Of a stretch of 10,165 nt of DNA, positions 1 to 6,400 are shown piece by piece (the stretch's first letter is position 1; each line of letters starts with the position of its first letter). The DNA comes from Candidatus Aciduliprofundum sp. JdFR-45. GTDB lineage: Archaea > Thermoplasmatota > Thermoplasmata > Thermoplasmatales > JdFR-45. The position numbers and the translations under genes are program-made. The notes below the pieces were generated by a model, which saw nothing but the letters and a program-made list of their open reading frames with translations, did no database searches and had not been told where the DNA came from. The DNA lies in NCBI GenBank assembly GCA_002011395.1, contig MTNG01000035.1, positions 9,318 to 19,482 on the forward strand, in the 5' to 3' direction.

Positions 1-63
1 GGGTTTTATCAGAATAAGTATTTGACGAAAGTTTTATCAACTATCTTCCTCTTATTCCCGTTG
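1..63 (+). promoter_or_regulatory. CRISPR leader (3' part) with probable array promoter
   Basis: This stretch lies just before the first CRISPR repeat and contains no repeat copy. It is about 67% A+T, clearly richer than the coding DNA of the window, as CRISPR leaders usually are. A 9-nt direct repeat, GTTTTATCA, occurs at 3-11 and 31-39. The second copy follows CGAAA (26-30), the BRE-like element seen before other promoters here, and is centred about 30 nt before the first repeat. It could therefore be the TATA box for the precursor crRNA. The orientation agrees with the repeat, whose ATTGAAAT end points away from this side. The window starts inside the leader, so its full length is unknown. 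Leader identity is inferred from position and composition. Confidence 0.68.
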
Positions 64-641
64 GTTAGAATCAGACCATGGTGGGATTGAAATGTGGGCG
101 GTGAGCATGGGTGATTTTCAGATAAAGTAGTTAGAATCAGACCATGGTGGGATTGAAATTCTCTCAAACGCCGATGCAATGTTCAAATCAAAATCAATGT
201 TAGAATCAGACCATGGTGGGATTGAAATTGAGCATAATAAGAAGTACTAAGGTTAAGGCGAAATCTGGTTAGAATCAGACCATGGTGGGATTGAAATTGC
301 GCTCTTCAGGGTGGAGTACCGTCTCATAGGCGAGCGGTTAGAATCAGACCATGGTGGGATTGAAATTCTCGTTGTACATGAGTTTGGCGGGCCACCTGAA
401 AAGTGTTAGAATCAGACCATGGTGGGATTGAAATGAGGGAGGAGGGTTGAAGGATAGTAATTCTCGTGCTCTAAGGTTAGAATCAGACCATGGTGGGATT
501 GAAATTATAATTATATTTCTGAGTATCCATCCTTGCTCGCCCAGTTAGAATCAGACCATGGTGGGATTGAAATTCGCTATACTTCACCTGGGCTAACTCC
601 TCACGCTTCAAGTTAGAATCAGACCATGGTGGGATTGAAAT
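64..641 (+). CRISPR. CRISPR array, 9 repeats of 30 nt and 8 spacers
   Basis: Nine identical 30-nt repeats start at 64, 130, 199, 268, 337, 405, 476, 544 and 612. Each begins GTTAGAATCA, has the palindromic core ACCATGGT and ends GGGATTGAAAT. The outer AATC and GATT can also pair, giving a weak interrupted stem. Spacer lengths in order are 36, 39, 39, 39, 38, 41, 38 and 38 nt, and all differ. Six of eight spacers begin with T. The ATTGAAAT end matches the 5' tag of type I/III archaeal crRNAs, which indicates plus-strand transcription with the newest spacers on the left. The last repeat is not degenerate. From memory, the repeat ends and the ATCAGACC block resemble Archaeoglobus-type repeats. 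No cas gene is in the window, so the subtype cannot be assigned. Confidence 0.98.
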
Positions 642-780
642 TCCCAACGTATGCTCTGGGGGAGGGGAATGAAACTGTCATGTAGGCACGAGGGAAATTC
701 GGATGGCCCTTTATGAATACTCTACCATAGCGTGTAATGAATACCAACTAGGGGCCGGGTCTAGTCCGACCCCGTGAAAG
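642..780. other. Intergenic gap between CRISPR array and membrane gene
   Basis: These 139 nt carry no convincing gene. Visible elements are a fragment similar to the repeat's 3' end (GGGAATGAAAC, 665-675), a direct repeat ATGAATAC at 713-720 and 737-744, and a 5-bp hairpin GGGTC/GACCC (757-761 with 768-772, 6-nt loop). The hairpin lies just past the stop codon of the minus-strand membrane gene, with no T-run typical of an archaeal terminator. A 15-codon reading frame at 669-716 is too short to support. Confidence 0.5.
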
Positions 781-1293
781 TCACTGGAAAGGTCGCGTGA
801 ACATCTCCATACCCCTGTCCATCAAGGCCTTTCGCATCCCTGCCATCTTCTCCATCCTCCGCCCCCACGATGAATAGAATCTGTCAGGGTGTCTGTCTGA
901 GTGATATCTGAATATCAGGTACGAGCCAACGAGGGCGGAGGTGGAGTGAATCAGCCCGAGAAACGAGAATGTAAGCCCGGCGATCGCGAGGGCGATGGAT
1001 TTGAAGAATACCGTGCTCGTCACGGTGTATATCAGGACCGCCGTTATGAACAGGAGCATCCAGATGGATATTAGACCCTTTGGGGAGAATTCCCTCCCGC
1101 TTCTCCTCTTAAGAACGGCGGAGTCGTGCATCAGGAAGGCAATGTTTCTCCCCGTCATCACCGACATGGCGAAGGTCACAAGAGCCATAGAGGCGAGAAA
1201 AACTCCCGTGGAGAGCATATCCATGAAAAGAACGAAGCACGACAGCGCCAAGAGAGCGGCTCCCACCGCCAATCCAGCTTTTCCCCTCACCAT
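781..1293 (-). CDS. Hypothetical four-helix integral membrane protein
   Basis: I do not recognise a family. From the ATG at 1293 it is 170 aa and dominated by four hydrophobic segments, at about residues 6-26, 30-48, 73-95 and 99-127. They form two hairpins separated by a polar, basic loop (about 49-72, including KRRSGRE). The last 43 residues are hydrophilic and strongly basic (FRYHSDRHPDRF, GRRMEKM, MRKALMDRG), so by the positive-inside rule the tail and central loop are probably cytoplasmic. There is no cleavable signal peptide and no obvious catalytic or metal motif. An upstream in-frame start at 1380 was rejected: it would add about 29 polar residues and run 26 nt into the divergent nitrilase gene. 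The gene points toward the CRISPR array but has no evident link to it. Confidence 0.8.
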   Translation of the reverse strand: MVRGKAGLAVGAALLALSCFVLFMDMLSTGVFLASMALVTFAMSVMTGRNIAFLMHDSAVLKRRSGREFSPKGLISIWMLLFITAVLIYTVTSTVFFKSIALAIAGLTFSFLGLIHSTSALVGSYLIFRYHSDRHPDRFYSSWGRRMEKMAGMRKALMDRGMEMFTRPFQ

Positions 1294-1354
1294 GGTAAGA
1301 CATCTCGCGCACGGAGAAAAACTTTTTGTGTTTTCGCCCTCTTGCGCCGGTGAA
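1294..1354. promoter_or_regulatory. Shared divergent promoter region, membrane gene / nitrilase
   Basis: Only 61 nt separate the two divergent starts. On the minus strand CGAAAAC (1336-1330) followed by an A/T-rich block (1329-1318) lies about 31 nt before the membrane gene ATG, and the CGAAAAC matches the BRE-like element before the tRNA and ileS. On the plus strand the same A/T block (GAAAAACTTTTTG) is about 32 nt before the nitrilase ATG. The two promoters seem to share one A/T core. This is inferred from sequence only, and neither TATA box is strong. Confidence 0.45.
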
Positions 1355-2095
1355 ATGAGAGCGGCGCTTGTCGTGTTCAAACTGTCCCCTAACCGCGGGG
1401 AAAACGTGGCGAAAATTCTTCACGCGGTTGAGGAGTGCGGACGGGTGGACCTCATAGTGTTCCCCGAGGCCGCCCTCACGGGGCTTGTGAACAGGGATGT
1501 CCCGGAGGAAGACCTTCGGCTGGGGGTGGAAATCACCTCGCCGGAAATTTGCGAATTAAGACATGCCGCGAGTGAAAAACGGACTAACATCGCCCTCGGC
1601 TTTCTGGAAAGGGATGGGAACACTCTCTACGACGCTGCCGTTCTTATTGACAGGTGCGGCAAAATTGCACTCCATTACCGGCGCATAACCCCGGGCTGGC
1701 ATGGGCCTGACGCGGATCCGGAAGTGTACCGTGAGGGTGAAACTCTGCCCGTGGCAGACACTGATCTGGGAAGGGTCGCCTTTCTCATATGCGGGGACCT
1801 GTTTGAAGACGCCCTCGTTCATCGTGTGAGGGATAGGGGTGTGGACCTCCTCCTGTATCCCTTCTCCAGGTGCTTTGCCTCCGGGCTGTGGGATGAGGAG
1901 GCGTGGAGGGCGGAGAGGGCACACTACGTGAGGCGCGCGGTCAGAACGGGGGCCACGGTCCTCATGGTGAACACGCTGGGATGCAGGGAACTGGATGGGG
2001 GGACGTTCGGAGGCGCACTCGCTGTGTCGCGAACGGGCGAGATTCTCGCCGAGTTGCCGCCGGGGAAGGAGGGGATTTTGATCGCGGACCTGTAA
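1355..2095 (+). CDS. Nitrilase-superfamily carbon-nitrogen hydrolase, Lys-to-Arg variant
   Basis: The 246-aa product has the single-domain layout and length of the nitrilase (carbon-nitrogen hydrolase) superfamily, cytoplasmic amidases that use a Glu-Lys-Cys triad. The N-terminal strand MRAALVVFKLSP leads to LIVFPEAALTG with catalytic Glu38. The nucleophile Cys146 lies in VAFLICGDLFED, and the C-terminal strands GATVLMVNTLG and GGALAVSRTGEIL fit the fold. The triad Lys, normally in YRKxH, is Arg110 here (HYRRITPGW), and the following His is Thr112. Activity and substrate are therefore uncertain; it may be a divergent amidase or an inactive homologue. The ATG at 1355 was chosen because residue 1 starts the conserved first strand. 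The reading frame is open upstream to 995, but that part is antisense to the membrane gene. A GGTGA stands directly before the start. Confidence 0.85.
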   Translation: MRAALVVFKLSPNRGENVAKILHAVEECGRVDLIVFPEAALTGLVNRDVPEEDLRLGVEITSPEICELRHAASEKRTNIALGFLERDGNTLYDAAVLIDRCGKIALHYRRITPGWHGPDADPEVYREGETLPVADTDLGRVAFLICGDLFEDALVHRVRDRGVDLLLYPFSRCFASGLWDEEAWRAERAHYVRRAVRTGATVLMVNTLGCRELDGGTFGGALAVSRTGEILAELPPGKEGILIADL

Positions 2096-2140
2096 TACTC
2101 GTTTCATTGTCGTGAAAGGTGCGGAATCGCGCGTGTCCCA

Positions 2141-2160
2141 CGAAAACGGTTAAATAACCC
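2141..2160 (+). promoter_or_regulatory. Strong TATA/BRE promoter of the tRNA(CAU) gene
   Basis: A BRE-like CGAAAACG (2141-2148) is followed by the TATA box TTAAATAA (2150-2157) and CCC. The TATA centre is about 28 nt before the tRNA 5' end, so transcription should start within a few nucleotides of the mature end. The 20-nt block differs at only two positions from the ileS promoter block at 3380-3399. Confidence 0.8.
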
Positions 2161-2181
2161 TTCCGCATATCTCCCCCACGG

Positions 2182-2258
2182 GGGGCCGTAGCTTAGCCTG
2201 GCAGAGCGCCTGGCTCATAACCAGGTGGTCGCCGGTTCAAATCCGGTCGGCCCCACCA
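2182..2258 (+). tRNA. tRNA with CAU anticodon (elongator Met or Ile2), CCA encoded
   Basis: A full cloverleaf can be drawn. The acceptor GGGGCCG (2182-2188) pairs with CGGCCCC (2248-2254), and the D arm runs from 2191 to 2207. The anticodon stem CCTGG/CCAGG (2209-2213, 2221-2225) carries loop CTCATAA with anticodon CAT at 2216-2218. The T arm is 2231-2247 with loop TTCAAAT. Discriminator A2255 is followed by a genomic CCA (2256-2258). It lacks the initiator marks: no A1-U72 pair and no run of three G-C pairs in the anticodon stem. It is therefore elongator tRNA-Met or the CAU isoleucine tRNA (Ile2), whose C34 archaea convert to agmatidine. Its body, with GGG-rich acceptor, GTAGCTTAGCC and GGCTCATAACC, looks to me more like archaeal tRNA-Ile. 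U36 and A37 make it a substrate for t6A. The last 22 nt overlap the antisense HAD gene. Confidence 0.95.
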
Positions 2259-3244
2259 GCCCTTATAATCTCCACGGCCCTGAGGAGGTCCATATCGCTT
2301 CTAACCAGATAGGCGTTCCATCCATACTTTTTGGCGCCTCTGTAATCCCGCATCTCCGAATCGCCGATGTAGCCGACGGGGCTTATGAAGCACGCCTTTG
2401 ACCACGCCACGGAGAATATCCACGGAGTGGGCTTCCCCACACCCGCCTCCTCCGCCGAGGTCCATGAATCAAGGAGGTCCGCAATCTCCAGCGCTCTGAG
2501 AACCTCCTTCAGGTAATCCCTGTCCGCGTCGGAGATCACGCCCACGTGGACCGCGAACTCCCGTGCCTCCTCCAGCGCCTCGCGCGCCCTTTCCCTCAGG
2601 CGCAGGTTCTCCACGTGGGCCTTTATGTATTCCCTCCTGATGAGTTCCCTCTCCTCATCGCCCAGAGGTCTTCCGAGGAACCTCTCCACGCCCTCCGCTA
2701 TGAGGTCACGCATGGGCCTGTACTCTATGTGTCTCCTCTCCACGATGGGCTGCCTGTACGATTCAACGGCGTGCTGCAGCGTCTCCGGGTCGCAGGAGAA
2801 GGCGCGCCCGAGAGCGCGGTACATGGCGTTCAGCGATTCCCTCTCGCTCTCAGGAAGCGTGAGCGTCCCCGTGAGGTCGAAGAACACCGCAGGGCCGCCT
2901 ACCCGCTCAACGTCCTCTTTCAGCGCCCGTATCCGCTCGAGCCGGGCAAAGGGATCCGCATATCTCTCTATCCTCTCCCAGTTGAGCGGCTCCCTCAGAC
3001 CGCGCGGGATGAAGCTGAGGAGTGACGAGCCCGCGTACCTGAGGGCGGAGGTAAGCGTCCAAGCCCCTTCACATTCCCCCTCCACCACTTCCATGACGGT
3101 ATAGTCCCCGCCGAGGAGCGACCTGGCGTGGGCCACGATGTCCCCTATGAGCCGTGCCTCGCTCCTGCTCCTCGCGGAGACGCATATTTCCTCCTGCCCG
3201 GCTATGTACGATGGCACCGAATGGTGAAGTTTCACCCTGAACAT
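2237..3244 (-). CDS. HAD-superfamily hydrolase with unknown N-terminal domain
   Basis: The 335-aa protein ends in a haloacid dehalogenase-like (HAD) domain, usually a cytoplasmic phosphatase. Motif I is VFFDLTGTLT with nucleophile Asp123. Motif II is VISDAD (Ser238), motif III Lys271 in GVGKPTP, and motif IV IGDSEMRDYRGA (Asp295, Asp300). A helical cap lies between motifs I and II, as in subfamily I. The second Asp of the usual DxDGT is Thr125, so the general acid/base is missing, as in P-type ATPases. Residues 1 to about 115 form an extension I cannot assign (SARSRSEARLIGDIVAHARSL). I chose the ATG at 3244 because a TATA box lies 26 nt before it. The frame stays open to a GTG at 3379, but that start would leave only 50 nt for the ileS promoter. 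The last seven codons are antisense to the tRNA. The substrate is unknown. Confidence 0.82.
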   Translation of the reverse strand: MFRVKLHHSVPSYIAGQEEICVSARSRSEARLIGDIVAHARSLLGGDYTVMEVVEGECEGAWTLTSALRYAGSSLLSFIPRGLREPLNWERIERYADPFARLERIRALKEDVERVGGPAVFFDLTGTLTLPESERESLNAMYRALGRAFSCDPETLQHAVESYRQPIVERRHIEYRPMRDLIAEGVERFLGRPLGDEERELIRREYIKAHVENLRLRERAREALEEAREFAVHVGVISDADRDYLKEVLRALEIADLLDSWTSAEEAGVGKPTPWIFSVAWSKACFISPVGYIGDSEMRDYRGAKKYGWNAYLVRSDMDLLRAVEIIRAGGADRI

Positions 3245-3265
3245 ATCTGTGTATATCCTGGGGTG

Positions 3266-3275
3266 TAAATAAACG
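3266..3275 (-). promoter_or_regulatory. TATA box for leaderless HAD gene
   Basis: Read on the minus strand, CGTTTATTTA spans 3275-3266. Its centre is about 26 nt before the ATG at 3244, the archaeal TATA-to-start distance, so the transcript would begin at or next to the start codon. There is no Shine-Dalgarno sequence upstream of the ATG. This promoter decides the start choice for the HAD gene. Confidence 0.6.
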
Positions 3276-3379
3276 AAGCGGTTTGCCTCAGGTATTGCCT
3301 CCACAGGTTTCGCCCCCCGCTCAGGGGATCTGTGGGCTGTCAGAATTAAAAATCTTCCCTCGGGGAGCCGGATAGACAC

Positions 3380-3423
3380 CGAAAACGTTTATATAACCCC
3401 TGCCTGTTGCCACCGTCGGAGGT
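3380..3423 (+). promoter_or_regulatory. ileS promoter and Shine-Dalgarno site
   Basis: BRE-like CGAAAACG (3380-3387) is followed by a strong TATA box TTTATATAA (3388-3396) and CCCC. By analogy with the tRNA promoter, transcription should start near 3417-3420. This leaves a leader of about 10-13 nt that begins at the Shine-Dalgarno GGAGGT (3418-3423), 6 nt before the ATG. The very short leader leaves no room for a riboswitch or attenuator. Confidence 0.8.
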
Positions 3424-3429
3424 AAGGAG

Positions 3430-6400
3430 ATGGCCAGCAAGCCCTTCGAGGATGTCCCGGGTACGCTTCGTCTCCCCGAACTTGAGAAGGAGATACTCCA
3501 ATTCTGGGAGAGGGAGAGGATTTTCGAAAGGGTGCGGGAGGACAGGCGCGGTGGGAAGATCTTCCGCTTCGTGGAGGGGCCGCCCACGGCCAACGGGATG
3601 CCTCACATAGGTCACGCGCTCACCCGCGCCATGAAGGACCTCTTCCTCCGCTACATGTCCCTTCAGGGCTACCGTGTCAGCCCGTGGATAGGCGGGTGGG
3701 ATTGCCACGGCCTCCCCGTGGAGATAGAGGTGGAGAAGGCCCTCGGCCTCAAGACCAAAAAGGACATAGAGAGGTTTGGGGTCAAAAAGTTCAACAGGAT
3801 GTGCAGGGAGAGCGTGTTCCGCTACAAGGATGAGTGGATAAAGATGTCCACCCGCATCGGCTTCTGGCTGGATTACGATAACTCCTACATCACCATGGAG
3901 GACAGGTACATAGAGAGCGTCTGGTGGGCCCTGAAGAGAATATACGAGAGGGGTTTGCTGGTGAAGGATTACAAGGTCGTTCCCTACTGCCCCCGCTGCG
4001 GCACGCCCCTCTCCAGCCACGAGGTCGCGCTGGGATACAGGGAGGCAGAGGACCCCTCCATATACGTCCGCTTCAAAATCCGGGATGAGGATGCCTACTT
4101 CCTGGTGTGGACAACCACACCCTGGACGCTCCCCTCCAACGTGCTGCTCGCGGTGGGGCGGGACATAGATTACGTCTTGGCGGAGAAGGACGGGGAGAGG
4201 TACTACCTTGCGAAGGCAAGGCTGAGCGAGGCACTCCCCGGCGCCAAGGTGCTGAGGGAGATGAAGGGCGAGGAGCTCATAGGGAAGCGATACGAGCAGC
4301 TCATCCCATTCGTGGAGGTGCCGGAGAACGCGCTCCGCGTTGTCCACGGTGATTTCGTCAGCACGGAGGAGGGCACGGGCATAGTGCACATAGCCCCCGC
4401 CTTCGGCGCGGAGGATCACGACCTCTGCAGGGCGGAGGGGGTCGCAGTCGTCAAGCCGGTGGACGAGGAGGGCAAGTTCACGGAGACGCCCTGGAAGGGC
4501 ATGTTCGTGAAGGACGCAGACCCCCACATAATCACATGGCTGAGGGAGAACGGGAAACTCGTGCGCGCCGGCACGGTCACCCACACGTACCCCTTCTGCT
4601 GGAGGTGCGACACGCCCCTGCTGTACTACGCGCTGGACACCTGGTTCATAAAGATGACCGAGGTCCGCGACTCGCTCCTGAAGAACAACGAGGGCATAAA
4701 CTGGAAGCCCGCGCACCTGAAGCACGGGAGGTTCGGGAACTTCCTGGAGGATGTTAAGGACTGGGCCCTGTCCCGGAACAGGTACTGGGGCACCCCCCTC
4801 CCTCTCTGGACATGCCCGAAGGGCCACGTTTACATCCCCGACGGGAAGGATGACCTCCTGAGGCGGGCCGGGTTTGAGGGAGAGGTAGAGGACTTCGAAC
4901 TTCACCGTCCGTGGGTGGACGAACTCAGCATACCCTGTCCGGAGTGCGGTGAACCCATGAAAAGGGAGCCGTACCTGATAGACGTGTGGTTTGACTCGGG
5001 CAGCGCGCCCTTCGCGCAGTGGCACTACCCCTACGAGAACGAGGAGGAGTTCAGGAAGCACTTCCCCGTGGACTTCATCTGCGAGGCCATAGACCAGACG
5101 AGGGGCTGGTTTTACACCCTCCTGGCCATATCCACGCTGCTCTTCGACCAGCCCGCGTATCTCAACGTCCTGACTCTGGGCCTCGTGCTGGACGAGAAGG
5201 GAGAGAAGATGAGCAAGAGCAGGGGCAATGTGGTTGACCCCATGGAGATCATGGAATCCGTGGGCGCGGACGCGCTCCGCGTGTACTTCTACTCCACGCC
5301 CCCCTGGAAGGATAGAAGAGTATCCGCGCATCTCGTGGAGGATTACGCGCGGCGCACGCTGGGCACGCTCTGGAACGTCTACTACTTCTTCGTGAACAAT
5401 GCAAATCTGGACGGCTTCAACGTGGAGCATTTGACGACCCCCAAGAGCGTGCTGGACAGGTGGCTCATATCCCGGCTCAACTCCACCATAGTGGAGGTGA
5501 GGCGGGGCCTGGATTCCTTCGAGCCGCATCTCTCCATGAGGGCCATAGAGGCCTTCATAGAGGACCTCAGCAACTGGTACCTCCGCCGCTCCCGCCGTCG
5601 CTTCTGGCGCGAGGGAATGGATGAGGACAAGAGGAGCGCCTACAGCGCCCTGTATACCGCCCTCTCGGAGATGTGCAAGATACTCGCACCCTTCGCGCCC
5701 TTCTTCGCGGAGAAGATGTACCAGAACCTGGTAAGGCGCATGGGTGGCCGGGACAGCGTGCACCTGGACTTCTACCCCGAGCCGGATGTGGAAGCCATAG
5801 ACCGGACTCTGGAGGAGAGGATGAACATCGCCATCCGCATAGCCGAGGCGGGCAGGAGGGCCAGGCAGGAGGCGAACGTCAAACTCAGACAGCCGCTGAG
5901 AAAGGTCACTGTCGTGTGCTCCCCCGCGCAGAGGGCCGCGGTGGAGGAGTTCGAGGAGATAATAAAAGATGAACTGAACGTGAAGGCGATAGAGTTCCTG
6001 GATTCCGCGGAGGAGATAATGGAGGTGAGAGTCACCCCCAACTTCAAGTCCCTCGGGCCGCGCTACAGGAAGGAGGCGAGGGCCGTGGCGGAGGCCATCG
6101 CGCGCGCGGACCCACGTCGCCTCGCCGAGGAGCTGAGGGAGAAGAGCGTCGCAAACGTGGAGGGATATGAGATACGCGAGGAAGACGTATCCATAGTACA
6201 GGTTCCACCGGAGCACGTTACCGCTGCGGTGATAGAGGACATGGGCATCTCGGTGTACCTGGACACGGAGATAACGGACGACCTGCGGCTGGAAGGTCTC
6301 ATGCGCGACGTGGTGCGGAGAATCCAGACAATGCGCAAGGAAATGGACCTCAAATTCGACCAGCCCATAGAGGTGGGCTACGAGGCGGATGGGGATCTGA

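Noticed and set aside
665..675. GGGAATGAAAC as a degenerate tenth CRISPR repeat
   Set aside because: Only the 3' 11 nt are similar (9 of 11), the rest of a 30-nt alignment does not match, and it lies 34 nt after the last repeat end instead of about 68.
669..716. A 15-codon reading frame with G-rich upstream sequence after the array
   Set aside because: Too short and without conservation evidence; the upstream GGGGGAGGGG may be chance in a G-rich stretch.
995..1354. N-terminal extension of the nitrilase gene (120 more codons)
   Set aside because: This part is antisense to the membrane protein gene, has no family resemblance, and the nitrilase fold begins at the ATG at 1355.
1294..1380. Upstream start for the membrane protein
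   Set aside because: It adds about 29 polar residues before the first helix and overlaps the divergent nitrilase start; the ATG at 1293 with upstream CGAAAAC element fits better.
2182..2258. Initiator tRNA-Met
   Set aside because: The first pair is G-C rather than A-U and the anticodon stem CCTGG/CCAGG lacks three consecutive G-C pairs next to the loop.
3245..3379. GTG at 3379 as start of the HAD gene
   Set aside because: It would leave only 50 nt before ileS and push its promoter into the ileS regulatory region, whereas the ATG at 3244 has a TATA box at the right distance. Not fully excluded, as the frame is open.
3346..6216. A 956-codon open frame on the minus strand across ileS
   Set aside because: It lies entirely antisense to an unmistakable IleRS. 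Its product is low-complexity in Leu, Val, His, Pro and Gly, as expected when the GAG/AAG/CTC-rich codons of a GC-rich gene are read backwards. No motif or plausible promoter.
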